From Gammaproteobacteria bacterium (lineage in GTDB: Bacteria; Pseudomonadota; Gammaproteobacteria; Enterobacterales; Aeromonadaceae), in assembly GCA_018222825.1 (NCBI GenBank), contig JAAEZO010000003.1, positions 1 to 64,000 of the forward strand: a stretch of DNA of 64,000 bases, given 5' to 3'. A model generated the notes under the pieces. It worked only from the letters and a program-made list of their open reading frames with translations, did no database searches and was not told where the DNA came from. Within the stretch, counting starts at the first letter, position 1, and each line of letters opens with the position of its first letter. Shown here piece after piece: positions 48,070 to 57,800 of the stretch. The position numbers were made by a program, and so were the translations under genes.

Positions 48070-48786
48070 TCAGGCAACAAAATAACCGGTCAGCTGCAAA
48101 CCGATCAGCATGAATCCGGCGCACATCATGGCGACGTTGGTGGTGTAGGCATGGCGCATAAAGCTCGGGCTTCGCCGCCAGTAACCCATCACAATCAGAA
48201 TGGCGCTCAGCGCAAGCAACTGGCCAATCTCGACACCCAGGTTAAAGGCCAGCAGGTTGGGCACCAGACCATCGGGAGACAGATCGTACTCGATGATTTT
48301 GGTAGATAGGCCAAAGCCGTGGCAGAAGCCAAACAGCAGGGTGGCGGCCCTGGTGTCGGGCTGGACGCCAAACCAGCGCTGAAAGGCACCCAGATTATCC
48401 AGGGCCTTGTACACCACCGAGAGGCCGATAATGGCATCAATCAGGTAGCTGTTGATGCCAATGTTGAAATACACCCCCAGCAACATGGTGGTGGAGTGAC
48501 CCAGCGCGAACAGGCTGACGTACAAGGCGATGTGCTGCATTTTGTACAGAAAGAAGATCACGCCAAACAGAAACAGAATATGGTCATATCCCGTCATCAT
48601 GTGCTTGGCACCCAAATAGATGAACGACACCAGGTTAACCCCGGTTATCTCCTGAATATATCCCTTGTCACCCTGCGCAACGGCATGGGCAAGGGCATCA
48701 CCGCTGACGCCAATCAGGGCCAGCATCAGTATGCATAAAACGAGGCCGGAGCGACCTGAGGCCCCGCCTGAAATAATGGAAAACAT
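48070..48786 (-). CDS. hupE: HupE/UreJ-family metal permease
   Basis: 238-aa membrane protein with a cleavable or anchor signal and about six further helices. The family signature HMMTGYDHILFLFG near residue 62 and the later FGFCHGFGLS and NLGVEIGQL motifs are present. HupE/UreJ proteins carry Ni or Co. With rcnA, nreB and two DUF156 regulators around, it most likely handles nickel. It is the first of two minus-strand genes (hupE, anchor), 50 bp after the His-rich protein gene. Confidence 0.9.
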   Translation of the reverse strand: MFSIISGGASGRSGLVLCILMLALIGVSGDALAHAVAQGDKGYIQEITGVNLVSFIYLGAKHMMTGYDHILFLFGVIFFLYKMQHIALYVSLFALGHSTTMLLGVYFNIGINSYLIDAIIGLSVVYKALDNLGAFQRWFGVQPDTRAATLLFGFCHGFGLSTKIIEYDLSPDGLVPNLLAFNLGVEIGQLLALSAILIVMGYWRRSPSFMRHAYTTNVAMMCAGFMLIGLQLTGYFVA

Positions 48787-48836
48787 GAAAGCTCCAAATA
48801 TCGATTAAAAGATGGCCGCTATGGACGACCACGACA

Positions 48837-49190
48837 TCAGGAAAACTTGGGTTTTGGAGGGCGCTCTAGGGGGAAAGAGGTCCACAAGGGTGGCGGTGAG
48901 GGTTCACCGGCCACCGAAAAGGAAATGAAAAGAGGGCGCAGCGTCAGCGCCAGGGGCCGGTAATCGGCGGTATCGTGGCTGTGATTCCCAGCGTCGTGAT
49001 GCAGCTGGATACCCGAGAACTCGACATGGCCATGGGAGCCATCCGCTTCATGAACATGGGCATGGCTTTCCGCCGCCATGGAGGCCAGACCGTGGGAACG
49101 CGCTTCGCCCACAGACGAGATCACCAGTCCGGGTACCGTCAGGCACACCAGAATGAGGCTCATCATGTAGCTGCAAAATACGCGGCGCAT
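48837..49190 (-). CDS. His-rich periplasmic protein, CzcI-like
   Basis: 117-aa exported protein: hydrophobic N-terminus (MMSLILVCLTVPGLVISS), then a His-rich region (SHAHVHEADGSHGHVEF, HHDAGNHSHDT) that should bind metal, and a Pro-rich tail ending in FPLERPPKPKF, which resembles the end of CzcI-type regulators. It lies upstream of hupE on the same strand and is divergent from the nreA-like gene, so the G-tract operator between them may control both. Exact family uncertain. Confidence 0.7.
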   Translation of the reverse strand: MRRVFCSYMMSLILVCLTVPGLVISSVGEARSHGLASMAAESHAHVHEADGSHGHVEFSGIQLHHDAGNHSHDTADYRPLALTLRPLFISFSVAGEPSPPPLWTSFPLERPPKPKFS

Positions 49191-49271
49191 CGGGTTATTC
49201 AGTGTTCCATCGCATCAGGACCGGATCAACAAACGGATTGCCGTTTGCTTCTTTGAGGCGCTAAGCCTACC

Positions 49272-49287
49272 ATCCCCCGGGGGGGGA
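49272..49287. promoter_or_regulatory. G/C-tract palindrome upstream of the nreA-like gene
   Basis: ATCCCCCGGGGGGGAT-type palindrome, 13 bp before the ATG of the DUF156 regulator. DUF156 repressors bind such G/C tracts, so this is the likely operator. Confidence 0.7.
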
Positions 49288-49299
49288 TAGGAAGAGACC

Positions 49300-49581
49300 A
49301 TGACACAAGATTCACACCACCATCAGTCACATCCTGACATCATCAAGCGGCTCAAACGGGCGCAAGGACATCTGCTGAGCGTGATCCGCATGATCGAGGC
49401 CGAACAGCCTTGCCTGGATATCGCCCAGCAACTGCATGCCGTAGAAAAGGCGATACATCAGGCAAAAAAAGTATTGGTACAGGATCATATCGATCACTGC
49501 TTTGAAAGCGCCGTGGATGGCCTGCCCGACGCCCAACGGGCCCTGTTGGATGAGTTCAAGGCCATCACCAAATACCTTTAG
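49300..49581 (+). CDS. nreA: DUF156 metal-sensing repressor, NreA-like
   Basis: 93-aa repressor of the CsoR/RcnR family, clearly different from RcnR in the same cluster. It begins with a His-rich tail (TQDSHHHQSHPD) and shows RLKRAQGHLLSVIRMIEAEQPCLDIAQQL, with the conserved Cys, then HIDHCFE with a second Cys and two His. It is followed by the NreB-like exporter gene after 15 bp, the nreAB order known from nickel resistance loci. Confidence 0.87.
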   Translation: MTQDSHHHQSHPDIIKRLKRAQGHLLSVIRMIEAEQPCLDIAQQLHAVEKAIHQAKKVLVQDHIDHCFESAVDGLPDAQRALLDEFKAITKYL

Positions 49582-49596
49582 CGGCAGGAAAGCCCC

Positions 49597-50898
49597 ATGC
49601 TCAGCGTTCTGGCCCATCCCACTTACCGGAAACTGTTTTCTGCCCAGGTGATTGCCCTGCTGGGCACCGGGCTGGCTACTGTGGCCCTGAGCCTGCTGGC
49701 GTTTCAGCTGGCGGGAGAGCGGGCTGGCACAGTACTGGGCACCGTTCTCGCCATCAAGATGCTGGCTTACGTCTTTATTTCTCCGGTCGCCGCCGCCCTG
49801 ACGGCGCATCTGCCCCGCCGCCCCCTGCTTATCACACTTGATGTGCTCAGGGCGGCCACGGCACTGGGGCTGCCCTTTGTCACTCAGGTATGGCAGGTAT
49901 ATGTGTTGATCTTCCTGTTACAGTCGGCGTCGGCCTGTTTCACCCCGCTGTTTCAGGCCACGATTCCCGAGGTGCTGAAAGACGAAGAGCAATACACCCA
50001 GGCCTTATCCCTGTCGCGTCTGGCTTACGATCTGGAAAACCTGCTCAGCCCTGCGCTGGCGGTGGCCTTGTTGTCGTTAATGAGCTGGCATGGTCTGTTT
50101 GCAGGCACTGTGGCCGGCTTTGCGGCCTCGGCGCTGCTGTTGCTGACGACCACTCTGCCGGCACAGCAAGCCGCAGAGCAGGCCGGGTTTTACCAGAAAG
50201 TGACGCGCGGCCTGCGTGTGTATCTGGCTACCCCCCGGCTCAGGGGATTGCTGGCATTTAACCTGGCGGTGGCCAGTGCCGGCGCCATGGTGATCGTCAA
50301 TACAGTGGTAATAGTGCAGGCAAGGTTGGGATTGTCGGAGCAGGATACGGCATTGGCCCTGGCCTGTTTTGGGGCCGGCTCCATGGTGGCGGCGCTGACG
50401 CTGCCACTGCTGCTGAAGCAATGGCGGGAAAGGACGCTGATGCTGGCCGGCGGACTATGCCTGGTGGTGGGGCTGTTGGTGGCTACCGGCATACAAGGTC
50501 TGACATGGGTGCTGCCGCTGTGGTTGCTGCTGGGCCTTGGCTACGCCCTGGTGCAGACCCCGTCCGGACGGTTACTGGCCCGCTCGGCGCATTCCGAAGA
50601 CCGCCCGGCGGTGTTTGCCGCCCAGTTTTCCCTGTCCCATGCCTGCTGGCTGTTCGCCTATCCCCTGGCGGGCTGGCTTGGCAGTGCGCTGGGAATCGCC
50701 CCTACCCTGGTGCTGTTTGCCGGTGTCGCCCTGGCGGCGGTACTGGCGGCCGCCCGCTTGTGGCCGAAGGAAGATCCCGTCGAGCTTGCTCATTGCCATG
50801 ATGAACTGCCACCCGATCATCCCCATCTGGCCGGCGGCCCGAAACACCATACGCACCCCTATGTGATTGATGATCTGCACACCCGCTGGCCGGGGTAA
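49597..50898 (+). CDS. nreB: NreB-like MFS nickel exporter
   Basis: 433-aa transporter of the major facilitator superfamily with 12 predicted helices. The C-terminal tail is rich in His and Asp (LAHCHDELPPDHPHLAG, KHHTHPYVIDDLH), the mark of NreB, which uses such a tail to bind nickel. It lies 15 bp after the nreA-like gene and ends the metal cluster. Nickel is the likely substrate, from likeness and context. No terminator was seen after it. Confidence 0.9.
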   Translation: MLSVLAHPTYRKLFSAQVIALLGTGLATVALSLLAFQLAGERAGTVLGTVLAIKMLAYVFISPVAAALTAHLPRRPLLITLDVLRAATALGLPFVTQVWQVYVLIFLLQSASACFTPLFQATIPEVLKDEEQYTQALSLSRLAYDLENLLSPALAVALLSLMSWHGLFAGTVAGFAASALLLLTTTLPAQQAAEQAGFYQKVTRGLRVYLATPRLRGLLAFNLAVASAGAMVIVNTVVIVQARLGLSEQDTALALACFGAGSMVAALTLPLLLKQWRERTLMLAGGLCLVVGLLVATGIQGLTWVLPLWLLLGLGYALVQTPSGRLLARSAHSEDRPAVFAAQFSLSHACWLFAYPLAGWLGSALGIAPTLVLFAGVALAAVLAAARLWPKEDPVELAHCHDELPPDHPHLAGGPKHHTHPYVIDDLHTRWPG

Positions 50899-51084
50899 TG
50901 CGGCCAGCATACTCAGCACTCACGATTGCCGATGCACTGCAAACCTGCTTTCAGGTGAACTTGAATAAGCAACCTGACTTCTACAACTCCCAGCCAAACG
51001 GTAAAGTTCCCCACTATTCAAGCAATAATGTAAACGAGGTTTTCCTCCTAACGATCAGCCTCATCTTGCCGGAATTTAACGATT

Positions 51085-52293
51085 TCAGACATTTTCCCCT
51101 GAGCCTTTATTCATCATCTCATCCATCAAATCCGCCCATTCCTGCATCATGACTTTCCGTTCCTCCAAATACTGGGCCTGGTTGTAGCTGGCTCTTACCT
51201 TGTTTCGCTCAGCGTGCGCCAGCTGGCGCTCTATTAAATCGGAGCGGTAGCCCATTTCGTTCAGCAAGGTTGAGGCAGTGGCTCGAAAACCATGGGCAGA
51301 AAAACCAATGCTCCCCTTGCCGCTAAACCCCATACGTTCCAGGGCCCGGTTCAGGGTTGTTGCAGTCATGTAAGTATCTGAGTTGCGCAGATTGGGAAAC
51401 AGCAACGGACGGCCACCGGTGAGGGTATGCAGCTCTCGTAGCAGCTCAACCGCCTGGCGGGAAAGCGGCACTATGTGAGGCTGGCGCATCTTCATTTTTT
51501 CTGCCGGGATCCGCCACTCGGCCCGCTCCAAGTCAAACTCGTGCCATTCGGCTTTGCGCAGCTCTACCGTGCGCACAAAGGTCAACAGCATCAGCCGAAG
51601 AGCAATCACAGTGGTTCTGTAGCCACCATATTCGTCCAGTGCCTTGATGAACTGAACAATCTGCTCTCGGGTAAGGGGTTTACGATGCTCCACCTTGGGA
51701 CGATGAATCGCGCCTTTCAGATCGGCAGCAGGATCGTGATCGGCACGCAGGGTGGCAACCGCATAACGGAAGATGGCAGACGACCACTGCCGAATAAGCA
51801 GAGCCACGGTCTCCGCTCCTCGCTCTTCCACACGCCGAATAATTTCCAGCAAGTGGGCTGCCGACACATTGCGAATGGGAAGCTTTCCGATATAAGGAAA
51901 TACATCCGCCGCCAAAAAGCACTCCACCTGACGCAGATAGTAAGGAGTCCAGCCGGGAGCTTTCTTGTCTATCCACTCTCGCGCCAGCGACTCAAAGGTG
52001 CTGGCATTTGCTGTTCTGTTTACCAGGCGCTCGGCTTGCCGCTGATGTGACGGGTGGAGCCCTTGCTTGACCAGGGCTCTCGCCTTGTCATGCTCGGTAC
52101 GTGCGCCAGCCAGGCTTAAGGTTGGGTACTCGCCAATGGCAAAGACATTCTCTTTGCCAGCAATACGGTAACGATACCGCCACAGCTTGGCTCCTGAAGG
52201 TCGAACCTCCAGGTAGAGGCCCTGACCATCGGCCAGCTTCTGCGGCTTGTTGGCAGGCTTGGTGTTACGAATTTTGGCATCTGTCAGCGGCAT
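51085..52293 (-). CDS. int: P4-type tyrosine integrase of the island
   Basis: 402-aa site-specific recombinase. It has the N-terminal DUF4102 arm-binding domain (MPLTDAKIRNTKPANKPQKLADGQGLYLEV), the core-binding domain, and the catalytic domain with Arg in TFVRTVELRKAEW, His-x-x-Arg in SAHGFRATASTLLNE and Tyr in ASYNQAQYLEER. It is complete. It lies 159 bp inside attR and reads away from it. Its start is downstream of the displaced pabA leader, so host-side transcription could reach it. Confidence 0.95.
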   Translation of the reverse strand: MPLTDAKIRNTKPANKPQKLADGQGLYLEVRPSGAKLWRYRYRIAGKENVFAIGEYPTLSLAGARTEHDKARALVKQGLHPSHQRQAERLVNRTANASTFESLAREWIDKKAPGWTPYYLRQVECFLAADVFPYIGKLPIRNVSAAHLLEIIRRVEERGAETVALLIRQWSSAIFRYAVATLRADHDPAADLKGAIHRPKVEHRKPLTREQIVQFIKALDEYGGYRTTVIALRLMLLTFVRTVELRKAEWHEFDLERAEWRIPAEKMKMRQPHIVPLSRQAVELLRELHTLTGGRPLLFPNLRNSDTYMTATTLNRALERMGFSGKGSIGFSAHGFRATASTLLNEMGYRSDLIERQLAHAERNKVRASYNQAQYLEERKVMMQEWADLMDEMMNKGSGENV

Positions 52294-52298
52294 AATGC

Positions 52299-52336
52299 GG
52301 GTATCCTGATTTCGATACCCGCAACGATACCCGCAA
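52299..52336. promoter_or_regulatory. GATACCC repeats before int (possible arm sites)
   Basis: GATACCCGCAA at 52314-52324 and 52326-52336, with an inverted GGGTATC at 52299-52305. The same motif occurs three times next to attL. This looks like the arm-type binding sites of the P4-type integrase, by position and repetition. Confidence 0.5.
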
Positions 52337-52411
52337 TTTTCATGGATGACAATAGACGAAAAAAGCCTAAAATATATCTAAAGTACTGATATATAATACT
52401 TAACAGCTTTA

Positions 52412-52471
52412 TCAATAGACCACAATAGACGCCACCAGACTTGAATGTCGATTATCGATCATCAGCAGCAT
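52412..52471 (-). pseudogene. Displaced 5' stub of pabA at attR
   Basis: The att duplication leaves a second copy of the pabA ribosome region, start and first seven codons on the outer side. Read on the minus strand it gives a 19-residue frame MLLMIDNRHSSLVASIVVY before a stop. The former pabA promoter, if it lay further right, now drives this stub and then the int gene. Confidence 0.7.
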
Positions 52472-52495
52472 ATTGCACTTATCTCTTTGATTTTA
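52452..52495. repeat. attR, 44-bp direct repeat at the right end of the island
   Basis: Identical to 23171-23214. Confidence 0.93.
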
Positions 52496-52870
52496 AAAAA
52501 CTAACCAGCCAAACACTGCCTTGATACCCGTACTGAGACTTATATTTCATTTGATACCCTGATCCGGAACCTCAACAGCACACACGAGGAGGCCGTATTC
52601 TCGCATCTATCCGGTTGGCGTCAAACTTCCGCGATCCGGACAGCACAATCCGTCGGTACGGCTTGAAGAGAGTAAGGTATGAGGCCGGTATCAGAACGCC
52701 GATTCGACTTACTTTGAAGACAGCGCCATCATTTTTTCATGAAAAAGACGCATTTCTTGATCCTCATCAATGCACGTGACTGCCTTTGCCTTCGGACAAA
52801 GTTGCACCAAGTTGGTATAGTGTCTCAATCGGATACAAAAAAGACTATATATAACAATAACGGGTTAATA
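52496..52870. other. Region right of attR with a degenerate copy of the island's left end
   Basis: 52515-52630 resembles 23235-23345, which is inside the island, including the GATACCC motifs and an open frame (codons for LNSTHEEAVFSHLS then WRQTS) in which most differences between copies are silent third-position changes. It may be the remains of a second, older element. The rest (52670-52870) is leader of the diguanylate cyclase gene; no other gene is seen. Confidence 0.55.
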
Positions 52871-54850
52871 ATGCTTAAGCGCTTTTTATGGTGGTTGCTG
52901 CTCGCATGGACAGTGCTGGCCGCCGTTCTCTGGATGAGTAAAAAAATGTATGACAAAGGGCTGCAGCAGCAGGCCCTGAGCCGGCACCAGCACCTGATGA
53001 ATGCCGCCAAAACCACGTTCCATGAACACCTGATGGTCGCCGTGCAAGACACTCGGCTATTGTCCATCATGGCATTTGATCTGGGTTACCCTGATGCTCC
53101 CACCGGCGAGAACCGGCAACGGCTGACGCAAGCGTTTATTAACAGCGCCAGCATCTTCGGTCGCTACGATCAGATCCGTATTATTGACTTGCAGGGGCAA
53201 GAGCGTATTCGCATCAACAATACCCATGCAGGGCCTGTTGCGGTACCCGAATCCGGACTGCAGAACAAACGGCATCGTTACTATATCCAGCAAGGACTGA
53301 AACTGGCGCCCGGCCAGGTTTATCTGTCACCGCTTGATCTCAACACCGAGCAGGGTGAACTGGAAAAACCATTCAAGCCAACGATACGCCTGGTGGGCAT
53401 GATGCAAAACACTCGGGGCGAACCCGCCGGGCTACTGGTACTAAACTTACGCGCCGCAGCCATGCTCAATCAGTTTATCGAGCTGTTTCCACAGGGCGAC
53501 AGGGCCATGCTGCTGAACGCCGATGGCTACTGGATGGTCAATCACGATCCGGTCAATGAATGGGGCTGGATGCGCGAACGCCCTGACCTGATAGCAGCGA
53601 CCTGGCAGCCAAAACTGTGGCTAGAAATGCAAACCAACCGGCATGGTACGGCCAATATACAAAACAACCTGTTTAGTTATCTGTGGCTGGATATGGCCAA
53701 TATTTACGAAAAAACGGTCGGTGGCCGCTATGTCAGCAACCTTGGTCTGATCAGCGATCTCTGGGCCTCTCAGTGGCTCATGATGGTACAGTCAGCCCCT
53801 CGGCAATGGCAGTCTGGGGCAATTTATCTTCACCCCTGGTTCAAAGCGGCACTCGCGGGGCTTTTTATGATGGTGCTGATAAAAGTGTACCTGTTGGTAC
53901 GCAATAAGCACCATGCTCGGGAAAAAGCTCGGCTTGAACAGATGCAACTGGAGTACTTCAGGGATCTTTACGAAAACGCACCTATCGGCTATGTCACCCT
54001 GGCAGAGGACGGCCACATTTCCAATATCAACAAGCAGGCACTGAAATATCTGGGTTACCGGCGAGAAGAGCTGATCAATCGCTTAAAACTGATTGAGCTG
54101 GTCGATAACGAGGTTCAAAAAGATGCGCCGGTCTTACTGGAAAACATGTTTAAAGATGAAAAACATCATTTTCGCGTGACCATGAAAACCAAGCATGGGG
54201 CCCCTCAGGTGATGTCTTGCAGTGTTTCATCCCGTCTTAATGATGAGCGTACCCTTGAGCTTAGCCGCTTCAGCATGCAGAACGTGACCGAACAGGCCCG
54301 ACTGGAGCAACAGCTTCAACAACTGGCCTACAAGGATCCGCTCACCGGCACCGCCAACCGCCGCTGGTTTTATGAACAGGCCGAACGAGAAATGATTCGC
54401 GCCAACCGAAGCGGTTCACCGCTAACGGTGTTAACACTCGATATCGATCACTTCAAGAAGGTGAATGACACTTACGGTCACGATGCCGGCGATGAAGTAC
54501 TGATCGCGCTGGCTGAACATTGCCGGCTTGCCATCAGGCGCACCGATATTCTGGCCCGTTTCGGCGGTGAAGAGTTCGTGATCCTGCTGCCCGACACGCC
54601 ACTGCAGCAGGGAGCGCACAAGGCAGAGCTGATTCGCAAGACCCTGGCAGAACTGCCGGTCACTGTATCCAGCGGAGCCGAGATCAGGTTTGCCGTGTCG
54701 CTGGGCGTCGCCACCTTATCAAGCCGACATCAAGGTATTAAAGATCTGCTGCAATCCGCTGACGAGGCCCTTTACCAGGCCAAAAACAGTGGCCGTAACC
54801 GAGTATGTATGGCCGGCACAACAGAAGAGCCTGACTTGCTCGTAATCTGA
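52871..54850 (+). CDS. Membrane sensor diguanylate cyclase (PAS-GGDEF)
   Basis: 659-aa enzyme that makes c-di-GMP. It has an N-terminal helix (LWWLLLAWTVLAAVLWM-type), a large periplasmic sensor domain, a second helix near residue 330, a PAS domain (DLYENAPIGYVTLAEDGHISN) and the GGDEF domain with the active-site FGGEEF and the I-site RRTD five residues before it, so product inhibition is expected. The ATG at 52871 opens the typical MLKRFLWW membrane start; the frame is open 132 bp further upstream without support. It is the first host gene right of the island. Confidence 0.9.
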   Translation: MLKRFLWWLLLAWTVLAAVLWMSKKMYDKGLQQQALSRHQHLMNAAKTTFHEHLMVAVQDTRLLSIMAFDLGYPDAPTGENRQRLTQAFINSASIFGRYDQIRIIDLQGQERIRINNTHAGPVAVPESGLQNKRHRYYIQQGLKLAPGQVYLSPLDLNTEQGELEKPFKPTIRLVGMMQNTRGEPAGLLVLNLRAAAMLNQFIELFPQGDRAMLLNADGYWMVNHDPVNEWGWMRERPDLIAATWQPKLWLEMQTNRHGTANIQNNLFSYLWLDMANIYEKTVGGRYVSNLGLISDLWASQWLMMVQSAPRQWQSGAIYLHPWFKAALAGLFMMVLIKVYLLVRNKHHAREKARLEQMQLEYFRDLYENAPIGYVTLAEDGHISNINKQALKYLGYRREELINRLKLIELVDNEVQKDAPVLLENMFKDEKHHFRVTMKTKHGAPQVMSCSVSSRLNDERTLELSRFSMQNVTEQARLEQQLQQLAYKDPLTGTANRRWFYEQAEREMIRANRSGSPLTVLTLDIDHFKKVNDTYGHDAGDEVLIALAEHCRLAIRRTDILARFGGEEFVILLPDTPLQQGAHKAELIRKTLAELPVTVSSGAEIRFAVSLGVATLSSRHQGIKDLLQSADEALYQAKNSGRNRVCMAGTTEEPDLLVI

Positions 54851-54889
54851 TCCCTTTAATAACAGGCCGATGCAGCACTGTTTTGCCGA

Positions 54890-57800
54890 TTATGCGGACT
54901 TGATCCGGAAAATCACCACATACAGCAGTGGCACCACCACCAGGGTAATCACGGTGGCAAAGGCCAGACCGAACATGATGGTAACCGCCATGCTTTTAAA
55001 GAAGGGATCCATCAACAGCGGTGCCACCCCCAGTATGGTGGTCAATGCGCCCAGAAACACCGGCCGGGCCCGGCTGACGGCGGCGTCCACCACGGCGGCA
55101 AAACCCGCCTTGCCGTCACCGATTTCCGCATCCGCCTGATCCACCAGCACGATGGCGTTTTTCACCAACATGCCAATCAGGCTCAGCAGACCCAGAATAG
55201 CCATAAACTCGAACGGCACCTGAAACACCAGCAGGCCGACGGTGACGCCGATAATGGCCAGGGGCGCGGTCAGCCATATCACCAGGGGCTGGCGCAGGGC
55301 GTTAAACATCACCACCACCGCCAGTATCATGGCACTGAAGCCATAGGGCGCCGACAACAGCAGGCCTTCATTGGCTTCTTTCGAAGCCTTGTCTTCTCCA
55401 TGCCATTCCAGCCGGTAACCGGGCGGCAGGGCCATGGCCTCAATATTCGGTCGCAGCCGCTCCAGCAGTGGTCCCGACAGCTCGCCCGGCAGCGGATCGG
55501 CCTGGGCCTTGATAGTAGGGAACCGGTCCACCCGCCGTATCATGGCGTCCACCCATTCCAGCTTCACCGCCGTGACCAGCTGACCGACCGGCACATACCG
55601 TTTGGCCGTGGGGCTGTAAACCTGCACGTTTTCCACCATGTCGGCACTGGCACGCTCGGCGGCCGGTGCCCGGGAGATGATGGGGATCAGCTGGTCTCCT
55701 TCGCGATACACCCCAATACGCTCGCCGCTGAAGGCGCGGTTAATGGCCTGACTGATGTCGGTAAGGGTCAGCCCGGCCCGGCGGGCAGCCACTTCATCCA
55801 CCACCGGGCGCAGCACCGGCACCTTTTCGCGCCAGTTATCCTGAATGGCAATGGCGCCCTCGTCCTGGGCCATGATGGCTTTGGCCTCTTCGGCCAGTTG
55901 GCGCAGCACCACCGGATCCGGTCCCATGAAGGCGGCTTCTATTTTCTTGCCACCGCCCCGGCCCAGCATGAACTTCCACACCTTGATGTCGGCCAGCGGA
56001 TGACGCGCAGACAACTGCTGCTGCAGCCCGGCCACCATATCGGCAATCCGGGTGGGATCCTCTACATCCACCAGCAACTGGCCGTAGCTGGTGTTGGGAT
56101 CTTCCGGTCCGTAGGTGAGCATAAAGCGCAGCCCGCCCTGACCGATAAAGCCGGTGACGTGAGTCACGCCATCCTGCTCTTGCACAAAGTCGCTCATGCG
56201 CGCCAGTTCCGCCTCGGTTTCCCGAATATCGGTCCCCTGTGGCAGGTACATGTCTACCACAAACTGAGGCCGGGCCGACTCCGGCATAAAGCCCGGCTGC
56301 ACCCATTTAAAGCCGAACACGGCACCGGCCAGCAGCGCCAGCAGCAGGCCGCCGGTCAGGGCGCGATGACGCAGGGCCGCCCGCAGCAAGACGCGATAGC
56401 GCGCCAGCACGCTCGACTCGGGAGCATCATTTGCCGACGGCGACACTTTCAGCAGCGCCACACAGAACAACGGCGTCAACGTAACCGCAAACAGCCAACT
56501 CAGCAGCATGGAATAGAGGATCACCCAGAACAGGGAACCGGCGTATTCGCCCATGTCGGTGGGCGACAGGCCAATGGCGCTGAACGCCAGAATGCCCACG
56601 GCGGTGCCCCCCAGCAACGGCCATTGGGTGGCCTGCACCACGGCAACGGCGGCCCGGCCGGCCCGCTCGCCCTTTTGCATCCGCACCAGAATGCCGTCGG
56701 TCACCACGATGGCATTGTCCACCAGCATGCCCAGGGCGATGATCAACGCCCCCAGCGATACCCGTTGCATGGCAATGCCGTCGAGCTTCATGGCGATCAG
56801 GGTACCGGCCACCGTCAGCAGCAGCACGGCGCCCACGATAATGCCGCTGCGCAGCCCCATAAACACCACCAGCACCAGCACTACTATGGCCACCGCCGCC
56901 GCCAGGTTGGCTACAAAGCCGTTCACCGACTCCCGCACCGAGTCGGACTGGTAGGAGACTTCATTCAGCTCCATACCCAGTGGCCGTTCGCCTTCAAGCT
57001 CCATCAACCGGGCTCGTACCGCATCGCCCATATCCACCACGTTGCCGCCGGTCACCTGAGAGATACCCAGGCCAATGGCCGGCCGGCCGTCGTATTTCAT
57101 CAGTGCATGGGGCGGCTCGCTTTCGGCCCGGGTAATACTGGCCAGATCTTTCAGAAATACCACCCGATCGCCATCCTGGGAGGTCAACGCCAGGTTGCCC
57201 AGCGCCGCCACCGAGTCGGCCTGTCCGGTGGGGCTGAAATACACCCGCTGGGGGCCAATTTGCAGATCCCCCGCGTCGGTGATGACATTTTGCCGGCGCA
57301 GGGTCTGATAAATGCTGTCCAGGGATACATCCAGGCGGGCGGCCCGAGCGGCGGAGATTTCCAGATAAATAGCCTCCTGGAGTGCCCCCAGGGTGGCCAC
57401 CCGAGCCACGCCCGGTACCTGCAGCAGCTCCCGCTCAAGCCCCTGCAGGTAGTCCTTGATGTGCTGCAGGGTAAAGCCCTCGCCGGTGACCGCAAAAAAC
57501 AGGGCGTACACATCACCGAAGTCGTCGTTCACCACCGAAGGGCCCGCCCCCGGTGGCAGCTTGCGCTGGGCGTCGCTCACCTTGCGCCTGAGCTTGTCCC
57601 ACACCTGCTCCAGCTCCCGGGTACTGTGGGCAAAGCGCATGTCTATGTCCACCTTGACCAGGGAGTCGCCCATGCGCGACACCGAGGTCACTTCTTTCAG
57701 CTCCTGCAGTTGCTGCACCGCGTCTTCAATCACTTCGGTGACCTCTTCCGCCACCTGCGTCGGCAGCGCGCCGGGATACGGGGTGGAGATCACCGCCTGG

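Larger units (their letters stand above)
23171..52495. mobile_element. 29.3-kb integrative genomic island in pabA
   Basis: The island is bounded by a perfect 44-bp direct repeat (23171-23214 and 52452-52495) that covers the pabA ribosome site and first seven codons. A P4-type tyrosine integrase lies just inside the right end, as in related islands. The content is accessory: phage/plasmid-like recombination genes, a nested IS, a restriction-type defence operon and nickel/cobalt resistance. Base composition changes from AT-rich (left 2.5 kb) to GC-rich, so the island is itself a mosaic. No conjugation genes or phage structural genes are seen, so it is mobilised by other elements or is a satellite. 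Confidence 0.93.

Noticed and set aside
50898-51152. 84-codon frame between nreB and int
   Set aside because: Overlaps the int 3' end, no ribosome site and no recognisable features.
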